Below, piece after piece: positions 23,571 to 33,969 of a stretch of DNA of 64,000 nt. The DNA lies in assembly GCA_013396635.1 (NCBI GenBank), contig WBMW01004106.1:755330-819329 (forward strand), given 5' to 3'. The DNA comes from Penelope pileata. Its lineage: Eukaryota; Chordata; Aves; Galliformes; Cracidae. A model generated the notes under the pieces. It was not told where the DNA came from, did no database searches, and worked only from the letters and a program-made list of their open reading frames with translations. The position numbers and the translations under genes are program-made. How positions within the stretch are numbered: position 1 is the stretch's first letter; each line of letters opens with the position of its first letter.

Positions 23571-26500
23571 GTGAAAGCAATTGTATTTGGGGGTTATGTT
23601 TTATTGAACATTGAGCAAGAATTACCTACACGTGGGTCACAGGCAGTATTTTTTTCTTCACTGTGCACTCCAATGCAGGCACTTCTACATAGCTGGCAGC
23701 TGCTGATTTGTGGATACCCCAGGGACAGCAGTTACAAGGTGTGTGTATATTTACTCTTGTTAAGCCAAGACAAGATTTGTTGCTCATAACATGGACCTCC
23801 TTTGTGTGCAAATACGTTATGCTTAAGATAACAACTTTACCTCTTGCCAAGAAGGGAGAAAAGAGCAGCAAAGATGTTGAGAAGAGTCCTGGATGATCAT
23901 CCACAGCCTGTCTGGTGAGGCTGGGCAGCGACTCCAGCATTGAGAGCAGCTGAGAATCAATGTGGCTCAGTGTGGTTATTACAGCTGGAATTCATTTCGC
24001 CTAACCTTAGACATTATCTGGCCTCAAAGTAGAGCCTGTGTCTGAATCAATCACCCCCAGACCTCTTTCCAGTGTACAAGGCACAATTCGTCATTTCTCC
24101 TTGAGGCGGTTGCTGTGGGATGAGGTGAAGGGTGTCTGGAACTGCTGCTTTCTCCCCCTGCTTATAAGGCTGGTGTAAAAAACCAAGCAAACATTGGCTT
24201 TATCATAGTCACTTAATTAAACCAGAAGTGATAGGTAAATTGAAGGTCCCCAAGAGGCTCAGAATCAACCGTACCCCAGGACTTTTTCCTGATGCTAAGC
24301 TATAGTCCCAGTGACTGTTACTGGTATTTGGGTGCTCAGCACCTTTTTGGGCCAAATATTTTAGGGAATAAAACAAAGTTTTCAAGCAATTGGGATAGAG
24401 ATGGTTAAGGAGTGATTTCCATCCTTACCCAGAGCAAAATCCCTGCACATCAGTGGCAAGGATTATCTGCCGTTCATATCCATGTGCTGAGGGCAGTTTT
24501 TGCTCCCTGTGCTTGCCAGGGTCTATGCCTTCCCATACCACCTTGACCCACCCTGGATCAGTTTGCTTTCCTCTCAATGAAGAGCTTTCCTTCCCCTTTT
24601 GGCCCTGGGATCCTGCAGCATGTCAAGAGGATATTGGCTCCAGATGGCCCAGAGACATCAAGCTGCAATTCATCAGAATGTGTCTGGACTCAGCACCCAT
24701 TGCTGTCCTCCATCTGCACCATCAGGCTCACTTGCTGTCTTTCACCCCTTGCTGCTAATGGGAGGAATATGGTCCCGCCTCAATTGTTTCACATTTTGGC
24801 TGTGGATTTTAATTACTCTTTGTAAGCTAGATCAAAAGAGATAGGGAAGGAAGGAACACTGCCAAGCAGGTCTATTTTTTCAATGTTTACAGGAGTACTG
24901 AGAAAGAAACAGTGCATTTCTTCATCATCGTAGTCCCTAGCTTCTGCAGTGCTTGAAGGCTTTTGTCAGCACTGAACCAGGGTCCAGCCAGGATGCTGAT
25001 GCACCATTCCGGGGTTGAACCATCAAGCCACTGTAATGGCTGTCCATAAACTTGCTGTTTTGGTTGTATCCCAGCACGGATTTCATGGCTGCAGCCTGCA
25101 GGATTGGCTGTTTTGAACCTCTGAACCAGCTGCTCCCACAGACCTGCCAGCTTTCAACCCTGAGTTTCTCTAGTGGGACGTGTCCTGTTACTTGGCCATC
25201 CCTGGCGTTCTGCTGCTCCCAAAGAGAAGGAGGAAAATCCTATTCTTCATGTGGTGTCAGCACCTGGAGGAACATCACAGGTCATCAGCTGCAGTGCAGA
25301 CTAGAGATGGAGTTACAAGATGACATAGCTCATGTCTTGCTCCCAGCTCTGCACTGTGGGTCCAGCCAAAGCCATTGCACCATGTCCAGAGGCAGGAAGA
25401 TAGGACTGTGGGCAGCAGAATGTCATCATCTGTTAGCTAGGGGAATGGTCTCAGTGATTTTCCAGTTCTTTCTATTTTGTCCTTCTTCCTAACATGATCT
25501 GGGCTTTTTTACAAAATACATGTATTATAGTTGCAGATACTTCCGTTAGAAATCTAAAATGGGAGAAGATAAATCCCATTGGTATTCCACTTGGTCAAGT
25601 GGACTTTTACCTTCTTTTCCTTTTCTAGATGGAGTTATATATAGAAATATACAGAGAGGTAAGAAAGAAGTGCTTTAATGTCAGCTTTGTAGCTCAAATT
25701 ATTATCGTTTGCCTTTCCACCATTTCGTTTATGAAATATGCCATGTATCAGCCTGTCATCAGTCATCTTCTTGGGAGCAATGTGGATCCTTCTCGCTGCT
25801 GCTGGAGACAAGAGGGCATAGCCCAAGGTTAAGTTGTAGCATGGGAGGAGCCCATGAGGAAGGACCAGTGAAGGATGAGGGAACCAGAGTCCTGGGCTGT
25901 GGTGTGAGCCCTCGGCCACCAGAGATTAAGGCTGAGGTTGGATGAATAGTTGTTAAAAGCATGGTTTGAGTCAAGGGGGCCATCAACTTCTAGGCACTGC
26001 CTGGCTCTAATCTCAATGATTTGTTGAATTCTGTGCAAGTTGCCAATGCCTTATGTCATGTCCAAGGTGCTTCCTGCTGAAACTCAGAGCTATTGGCTGT
26101 CTCACTTGCAGTGACCAGGATTGCTGCAAGGATCAGAACAACCCTCCTCGTTTCTCCCACACTTACTAAGTGTTTCCTAACAGCAAGCCTTCATCACTGC
26201 TGCAATCTAACGCCATGAGTTTCATGTCCTGTCTACAGGGGCCATATAGACTCCATCCCTTCTGGAAGGAAAAGGAACTGCAAGATGGGCATCGCTGTCA
26301 GAGAAAGACACCTGAACTTGTGGTTGTGTGCACTCCAGAGACATTACATTGCAATTGTCAGAGCAACAAAAAGGAAAGTGTCGCAGGTATGCATGAAAAG
26401 AGATGGAACGAGGAGAAAAACAGGTATCTTGTTTATCATCCTTTTTCGGATGGAAAAAACTGAAGCATAAAAATTACATGAGTTGGGTCATACAGGGACT

Positions 26501-27539
26501 CTGCAACATAAGCAGAAACTGTATCCAAATCTTCAGAGAGCCTAGAGGAGTTATGATAGCTTAGTTGTAATAACTTCCTTCCTTTGCAGCAGCCACAAAT
26601 GATAATCAGATATCCAACCAACAAAAATAACAACAAAAAACCCTTGCAAAAAAATAAAACTACAAAAAAAAATTGCTTTCCTCCTTCAGTTGCAGAGACT
26701 AGCCACCTGAAATTGCACAAAACCCAGAGACAGCAAATTTATCTGTACAGACAGAAATGTCAAGGACTGGGGCATGTTGAAGGCATAGAGGAGATCTTGC
26801 ACGGAAAACGGTTGCCTGGATGCTTTCCACTTAGCACAGGTCACTTCAGTATCTCCACATGTTCTCTGAATGCTGCTTCAGAGCTGGAGTTGACTGACAA
26901 TTTCTGAGCCTGGAAGAACTAAGGCATAAATTTGACTATGGCAGGGACATAGGTAAAACAACTGATTTCATCTCTTCTGAGCCCAAGCTGGGACTGAGCT
27001 CAGAGCATCACAGCCTGCCTCCTGCACCCAGTCGTTGCCCTCTGGCCGCAGTCTGTTTGCATCCATGCTCACTTCTCCTTACAGCAAAACCCAGACAGTT
27101 TTTCATTAAGTCCCCAGTAGAGGAAAACTTAATTCCTCTTGCTTCTGATAGCAAGAAGTAAGAAAGCAAAAGTTCATATCGATGTCTCATGTGATTTTAT
27201 CAAAGGAAAGGGGATTTGCAAGTGGGGGATGAGAAGTACCCACTGCCTGAGCCATCTGGCAATTCCAGTTAATATAGACACAATAACGAGGCTCTTCCTG
27301 ATCTGCCAGCCTGTGGGGTGGTGGGCTGGGAGATCAGATCAGCTAGCAGGGGCATTGCAACCGTGAGCTTTACAAAGAGCTCCCCAAAGCATCCAGCACC
27401 ATGTCGATGTCACAAGGAAAGAAAATGAGAAAATAAAACAGCCCGACCCAGCCCGAGCCCCCTGAGCAACTCTGATTTATTCTAAGCTGTCAGGAAAGAA
27501 AAAGAGACAATGTGAACTACAGACAACAAATGCAATTAA
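23571..27539. other. Non-coding unique sequence
   Basis: No gene is recognised. The longest frame is 146 codons (25052-25492, plus) and resembles no family. At 25604-25660 a strong polypyrimidine tract ending CTAG is followed by 30 open bases and then GTAAGA, which looks like a microexon (see findings). An A-rich run occupies about 26618-26672. No transposon is identified. Confidence 0.6.
26618..26672. repeat. A-rich low-complexity run
   Basis: Alternating AAC, AAAT and pure A runs (for example AACAAAAATAACAACAAAAA) with no retroposon body upstream. Plain low-complexity sequence. Confidence 0.7.
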
Positions 27540-27800
27540 AAGGAGAGGGGAGAGAAGCCTTCCTTGTAATCGCTGTTTCCGGAAGGCAATATGCTGTGGA
27601 TTATAACGTCTCAGGCCCGGAGTGGTACCATATGGTGAAACTCTGTTCATTCGACATTAAATCCTGGCATTTTGCAGCTGTCAAGATAAAGCTGTTTATA
27701 TGAGTAACATTGTAGTTTGTTTATAGGGAAATAATATGTAGCAAGTTATGATTAATCAAGGTGTCCAAAACCTGCTGCAGGCGCCTGAAATAGATTGGGT
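27540..27800. promoter_or_regulatory. Candidate conserved non-coding element
   Basis: Three palindromes lie close together: TTCCGGAA at 27577-27584 (ETS-type core), ACCATATGGT at 27627-27636, and TGATTAATCA at 27749-27758 (paired bicoid-type ATTA/TAAT cores). CAGCTG-type and TGTTTATA (forkhead-like) words sit between them, and several CpGs remain. There is no repeat signature. The density of distinct transcription-factor-like cores in 260 bases is high for this window. It is an inference without alignment. Confidence 0.4.
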
Positions 27801-29119
27801 TTCACGGCAGAGGCTTTGTCTCTTAAATTATTGATGATTTCTTTTCTTTCTTATTTTGTGTGTCAGTGTGTGTGCTGCTGCCTCTCCCTCCTCTCCAGGG
27901 CACACGTGGAGTCAGGGAGCAGCAGACCTCGTCCCCATCCTCCCTGATTCTCCGTGATGCAGACAGGAGGGAGACAAAAGAAAAAGAGATGTAAAGAAAG
28001 ACCTGCAGTTACAAAAGATGCCTTTGGTGTGCTGACCCAGCAGGTACCAGCCTGTTTCTTCCAGAGCAGGATGTGTCCCTTTTCCCCCCAAAAAATTTCA
28101 CTCGAATGTCTTGAGGCTTTTCTCTGCACTGGTTTGTGCCATTTTCACTGCTAGAGATGCTGCCCATCCTGCAGTTAGCAGGCTGGCATGCACACAAAGC
28201 CACAATCTCTTGCCTATGCCCTTAGCACAGACAATTGGGGCTATTGCATGGGGTCCTGGGATGGGAGGGGAGCCCCAGAAATTTCACTGCTGTGAAATTT
28301 CTCCTAATGCTCCATGGTACCAACAATCCATGGACTGCAGGTGAGTGAAGGGTTGGCATATTAGGAATGGAGCTGGAGCTGGACTGCAAGACCTCAAGAC
28401 TTCAGTCATGCTGCTAATTGGTGTGTATTTATTAGAAAACTCTGGAAATGTAAGATGCATCTAGACAGCACCACAGAAAACCTGGATACAAATAATGTAT
28501 CCCTACAGCTGCATGGCTATCCCAGTCTTTTGGCCAGGTCTGTGAGACCTGTCTGCTGGACTCTTCTTTGGGCTGGATGCTATAGGAACAAACTTTTGCA
28601 CAATTTTCTATCTAAATGACTTGTTCCTCACACAGCAGGAGACACCTTGCTGTTACCAATGGAAGTACCAAGAACAAACTCTATTCCTGGCTACCCCTCT
28701 TCACAGGGGACCTATAAAACTTGAATATTTAAGAGCAGAAAACTTGGTTTATAGCAGAATAAGCTCATGGAAATCAATGCAGGTACGCTGGAAGATCTTG
28801 CATACTCTGATATCTTCCTGGCAAATGTATTACAATCAGGCTGCCCTCCCTCTGCCAGTTTCCTCTGCCTCAGCCTCCCATTTGGACACTTTAATGACTT
28901 GGACCATTTCAACAGGGCACCCTAATCTCACCCCATTACTTAGAACAAGCTTTTATCAAGCCTGGTACACAGACACACAGGTCAAGCTTTGGATCTGGCT
29001 TAGTAGACACATGCACGCACGTTGTACCCTTTCTCCATGGTAATGCAACAGCCTTTTAATCTGGGGATTCATCACTGCTATCCTCCCCCCACAAGAACCC
29101 AAGGAGATTTATACCTCCT
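27801..29119. other. Non-coding unique sequence
   Basis: Holds an 11-bp perfect hairpin (28277-28302, listed separately). A 140-codon frame at 28621-29043 has no recognisable domain. No transposon is seen. Confidence 0.6.
28277..28302. repeat. Perfect 11-bp inverted repeat with 4-base loop
   Basis: AGAAATTTCAC at 28277-28287 and GTGAAATTTCT at 28292-28302 are exact reverse complements around TGCT. A perfect 26-base stem-loop of this kind could form a cruciform or RNA hairpin. It is too short for a typical microRNA precursor and no transposon terminal motif is attached. Confidence 0.9.
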
Positions 29120-29480
29120 TCTCTGCCCCTATCAACCCTCGCTGCAGATTAATCGATATTTTCAGGCTGATCCTTTCAAATAAGATGCCTGGCAAATGCA
29201 GCCACCCCATCTTCCTGGATGAGACACTTATAGGAAACAATCCTATTCGTAGGAGGCTGTTAATAGGGGCTGCAGTGAGAGTTATAGATAATCAATCCAG
29301 AAATCACATTTGTAAATGGCCCCTGTAGCTGCTTAATTAAGCACAGCATTCTGGTGTTGGACATTAAGGCTCTTTAAGGTCTATTTATCTTCACAGAAAA
29401 TATCCCAATAATATATTTGCAATTCTCTGCTAACCCATCCTGATCTCACCTTCCTTCAGTGGATTAGCAGGATAAAGTGA
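29120..29480. promoter_or_regulatory. Candidate conserved non-coding element with 14-bp palindrome
   Basis: The element contains TGCTTAATTAAGCA at 29330-29343, a perfect 14-bp palindrome around the homeodomain core TAATTA. It also holds CAGATTAATCGATATT near 29146, GATAATCAATCCAG near 29287, a TAATCC-type core and GTGATTTAAACGG near 29478. There are no transposon features and no open frame of note. Such clustering is characteristic of deeply conserved developmental enhancers, but this was judged by eye only. Confidence 0.4.
29330..29343. repeat. 14-bp perfect palindrome
   Basis: TGCTTAATTAAGCA equals its reverse complement over all 14 bases. TAATTA is the core recognised by many homeodomain proteins (established knowledge), and the symmetry would permit dimeric binding. 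Confidence 0.85.
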
Positions 29481-31478
29481 TTTAAACGGCGGTGAGTAAC
29501 TTCTGGAGAAGGTGCAGAATCAATGAGAGAGGCAAAGGAATATTTAGCTTTGATGCTCTGCTGGACAAATTGTTTTTCTCTCTTTTTCAAGCTCCACCTT
29601 CCTGTTGCATCTGTCACCTTGGCAGTGTGCTCTGCTTACCTCACTCAAGTCACTGAGAATCTTTTCCTTCCTTAGAAGCAGAGCAGGGTTTACCAGGTTA
29701 CTCCTGCCAGGACAGGAGAGTAGATGGGAGTCAGAGGCATGCAGAAGAGTTGAGTTTGCTGCTCCTGCTGCCACCAGCAATCAGGAGTGGTGATGATGGG
29801 GCTGCCAGCAGCATGTTGCCCCCCAGCTTGGCCAAATAGGCAATGGAGTCACAGCTGTTTGGCTGCTCTGGATAACTGCCGGCTTGCTTGGTGCTGAGGG
29901 AAGGGTTCATGATAAATCCTCTCTGTTTGTCTTCTTTTTATTATTATTATCTTTTCCACACTCCCTCCGAACAGATGTGCAAATAGGAAATGTCTTTGGG
30001 GACTTTTTTTTCTTCTCATCTAATCTCTCTTGCAATTCTTCATCCTTCCAACCCTCAACTGTTTCTGTTGCTGCAAATTCAGTCTGGGGACGTGTGATCA
30101 TCTGCTCCTTGGAGACTGCCCTGGGTCTTGGGAGCACCTCAGCCGCCTCATTTCCTTTCCAAAATCCACCTGTTCCCCAGGCACAAGACATCCAAATTCT
30201 TCCTCAGGTTTCCAGACAAGCCAACAGCTGGGACAGAGATAATAAATTGCAAATTTCCAAGGGAAAATCAAATATGTCACCATTTTACCTGAGCAAATTC
30301 CCAAATTTCAAGCTTCACCCTCCTTTCTCTCCAATTTTCAGGCACAGTACAGACCAATTTTTTTGCTTAACCTTTTGTTGAGTCTACAAAAGCTGGGAGG
30401 CAGCATGTGCAGTGAGACAGAACGGAAGCTAGGGATGCTGAAGAAGTATTGCAACTTCATCCTAAATTTACATGTTGGTTTGTGTGTCAGTAAGATCTTT
30501 AGTCATCTAGAATAACTTCCTGCTCCCTGATAGTTTTCTTTCTTAATTGCTAGGAAGTTCTGCAGAGGTCCATGGTCGTGGAACTATTTCAGAGAAGAAA
30601 ACTCTCAGGGCTGAGTTCAGATCTTCTTGCATGGCACGACACTGTGAAATTTGAAGTTATGTTGTGCAAATTGAATAGCAGGAGAGTTTCCAGCTTGAGG
30701 AGCAATTCACACAGCTCCTGCTGAGCATGGGAGCAAGCCCTTGAGTTGTCTGTGAATGGGTGATGGGTGTCATTTTAGACATCCTACTTCTTCCCTGGCC
30801 CCAGCACAATTTCTGAAGGGTTTGAGAGTCTCATAGGCTCCATCACATCTGCTAGCCTGGATGTCAAAATAGTGCAAATGGCACAAGATGCTTATGTGCA
30901 AGGAAATGTGTATTACCCATCTTACTAGAGAGAAATGAAGATCCATTTTCTAAGATGTTGTTAAAGGGAGCAGCAAAATAAAGCCTTTTCTGACCTAAAC
31001 AATTAGGTGTGGAAAGCCCAAATCATACTCAATCTCCCAAGCACCACAACCCTACTGAGGGGGAAAACCCAAGGAGTCAAGTCCATTCCACGGATACGGA
31101 CTATGATAACCCTTCATGTGATACACGGGGCCATTTTTATGGCCAGTCCCCACCATTTGTTCTACATCTTGGCAGGGTGAGAGATTGGGCTAGAAATCAT
31201 CACTGTGTTGGAGGGGTGGATGGCAGTGACATCCAGTCACGGTTCAGTGTGCTGTGACCCCCCCTCTGTCCTCCCAGCTTTCATTAATCCCCTGGTGACA
31301 AGGGCACATAAAACTCTTGATCCTGCAGCTGGCAGCAATGGGGGAAGCTGTGCTGGAGGCAGACAGCCCCTGCAGTAGATGAATCCCTCAGTGGGATCAA
31401 GGCTGGCATGCTGTGGTCAGCACATCCTCTGAGTTACATGTAGGAGGACGGGGGAAAGACAGGGTAGCAAAAGATTAA
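29481..31478. other. Non-coding unique sequence
   Basis: A 165-codon plus-strand frame (29884-30381) is partly encoded by T-rich DNA and matches no family I know. A 94-codon frame lies opposite it. No repeat is recognised other than a short TTATTATTATT near 29938. Confidence 0.6.
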
Positions 31479-31516
31479 ATGAAATAAATAATAATAATAA
31501 AAATAAACAAAAAACA
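31479..31516. repeat. AAT-rich microsatellite
   Basis: AAATAAATAATAATAATAAA followed by AATAAACAAAAAAC forms an impure AAT/AAAT tandem array. No retroposon precedes it. Confidence 0.85.
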
Positions 31517-31781
31517 CCTCTTTCAATGCTTTCTATTTTTACAGGTCTGGATGATTGTAGAAGGAAATGCTTCTATCCAAAAGCTGTCTCCTTGTACAAA
31601 TTGAGTTACAGCTGCTGGATGTGTGGCAGAAATGTGGAAAAGCCCTTCCAGACTCCCTGGGGACCCCACAGCATTTTCACGGTGTTGGCTGCTCATCTGA
31701 CAGTAACGTCATCATGCAGCCATGTGGGATGCATGCCTCCTCCCTACCTCCTCCTGTGTTTGCCTTCAGCAGCCCTAGAGT

Positions 31782-31990
31782 AATAGAATCATGGAATCAT
31801 CCAATATCCTGAGTTGGAAGGGACCCATGAGGACCATTGAGTCCAGCTCCTGGCTTCACACAGGACCACTCAAAATTCAAATCCTCTGTCTGAAAGTGTT
31901 GGCCAAATGCTTCCTGAACTCTGGCCACATGAGGCCATGACCACTGCCCTGGGGACCCTGTTCCAGAGCCTGACCGAACTCCTTGCTTGC
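31782..31990 (-). mobile_element. CR1 LINE, 3'-end fragment
   Basis: The plus strand starts ATAGAATCATGGAATCATCC, then CCTGAGTTGGAAGGGACCCA, TGAGTCCAGCTCCTGGCTTC, ACAGGACCACTCAAAA and GTTGGCCAAATGCTTCCTGA, ending near GGGGACCCTGTTCCAGAGCC. This is the reverse complement of a CR1 subfamily whose 3' region has the 'TCCAACTCCTGGCTCCACACAGGACC' type signature. The element is 5'-truncated on its right side. No ORF2 remains in frame. Confidence 0.9.
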
Positions 31991-32400
31991 ACCAGATCTA
32001 CCCTGAGACACAAGAAGTTTTCTGTGCCCTCAGCTGGGATCTATTGACTGAGGAACATACATGATCCCTGGAGAGATGAAAGCAGATGAGCACTACAGAG
32101 TGACACCTCCATCTCACTCTCATCTCTCTACTGGTAGATTATTCCTCTACAGGAGACTCAAGAAGCCTTTAGCACTCTGGGAAAGTCTGACACCAAAATT
32201 GCTCTTCTCCAGGCTGGGATTTCTGTTCCATAGCCCCTGTGGGTAAAAATTTCTCCAAAAATAATAAGTGTTTCCCTTTTCCAGACATTCTTGGAAAGAA
32301 AGAAATTAAGACAAAAAGCCCAAGCAAATACTCTGTGTTCATATTCTCTCCTGGGAATGCCTGACCTCTTTATTTCCCACCACTGTCCACCCACCTTCAG

Positions 32401-32424
32401 CCTCTCCTCTCCTCTCCTCTCCTT
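32401..32424 (+). repeat. (TCTCC)n pentanucleotide repeat
   Basis: Nearly five perfect CCTCT/TCTCC units. It is a pure pyrimidine pentamer microsatellite of about 24 bases. Confidence 0.9.
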
Positions 32425-33950
32425 CCCAAGCACGTGCTGCTTTTCAGACTGCAAAAATTATCTCCAAGGCTGTTCAGTTCAGTGGCCACGACTGCATGAC
32501 CCAACTGGACTCCATTACCTGAGAAAACGTGGGCTGACAATATGGTTTCAGAGCTGCACAAGCAAAACTGATGGTGAGGGAAGCTGCAGTGAAGATGCAG
32601 AAAGTGGTTGGAAGCAGGTTTATTTTTATGAGTGCAACTTTGGAGAAGACTGCTCCAAAAACATTTACCTGTGCGGGTAAGATGAGGCACTACTTTCTGG
32701 TTTTGGTTCTTTAGTGCATCCATGTCCCGGAACCACTCAAGGCCAAATGGAGCAAGGACAAAACCATGCAGTTGAGGCTCCTGGCCAGGAGTAGGAATCG
32801 CTGCAATTTCAGAGAAGGCATAAGAGTACAGTTTTCCCAGCACTGGGCAGCAGATGAAGTTATGCTGCTTAGTGCAGTAACATGTAGCCATGGCTTAGCT
32901 AACCCAGGTACTGGCACAGGCATGGGAAGTGATGCTGCTTTCTACTCCTTAAAGCAGCCAAGAAACTAACCCCTTTGAAGCACCATTACTCTTTCTGATG
33001 TTGGACAGCAACACCAGATGATGCCTAATATATCTCTTCTACTGCTCCATCTTTTCTCTTGGAGCCTCGGTTTCTTCCTCACTGAAGCAAGGAAAGATGC
33101 ATTAGAGTTATTAAAATGTGGAGGGTCACAAAGGGTTTGAGTGTGGAAGGATTCAGTTTCTTCTGTGTATTTTATGCTGTATCTTTTAGCCACAAAGCAA
33201 TAGATGAACACATCTGTTTCCTGCTGAGATCCATTATGGTCCCTAGCTGTGCTATACCATACTTGAGGACAGCAAATGGAAAAGTTTACCATATCCGCTG
33301 CAAAGGAGCAGAGAGACTGAGCCAGGTGGACAGTCAGCACCCAGATTAACCTCTCAAAAATCCTGAAAAATTCACCGCAGTATCACGGAAGGTCAGTTTT
33401 AGATCTATCCGTTTCCTATTTATTCATTTTTTCTCCGGATTTAGAAGTCTATTTGCCAAGGCTGATTTGTTCTGGGAGAAGTTCGCTCCCATTTGGTAAA
33501 ACCAGCTGCTGAAATTGAAGTCAGGTTCCAGTCCAGATGCTAAACAACTCCCCCTGCTAAAGCCTTTGCTTCCACAAAACACCCCTCCTTCTTCAGTGCT
33601 GTGCAGAAGGCTCTGAATAAAAAATGCAGCTTTGCTTGCTACCCTCTACTTAAATTCGAATGGGGAAATCTTTAAATTTGTCCCCATCACAAGTTCTGTG
33701 ACTCTGCTTCTTGAACTAATGGTTATTAGTTCACCAGGAGACAGTGGACTTTCTAAGGTCATAATACATCTTGAGAACTTAAGCTTAAAATTGTTTTTAA
33801 CAGCAGAAACACCTTGAAAATACTACTAAGCATCTATTTTTGCTTTTAGCTACTGAAACATGCTTAAAAATACAACAGAAATTGCTTAAGCCCCTTTGGA
33901 AATTATGACAGGCAGTTTGCAGCTTCTGACTTTTCCACCGCTTACCTAAG

Positions 33951-33969
33951 AAGGATCCAAAGGATCCTT
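33951..33969. repeat. Short perfect inverted repeat
   Basis: AAGGATCC at 33951-33958 and GGATCCTT at 33962-33969 are reverse complements around AAA. Both arms contain GGATCC, so the repeat is a palindrome within a palindrome. No function is evident. Confidence 0.7.

Noticed and set aside
25052..25492. 146-codon plus-strand frame
   Set aside because: No family resemblance and no exon-like boundaries.
29884..30381. 165-codon plus-strand frame with a hydrophobic start
   Set aside because: The hydrophobic segment comes from T-rich low-complexity DNA; no mature-protein domain follows.
32291..32891. Opposite frames of 129 and 164 codons, one ending at a GTAAGA donor-like site
   Set aside because: No acceptor or recognisable product; opposite-strand overlap suggests chance.
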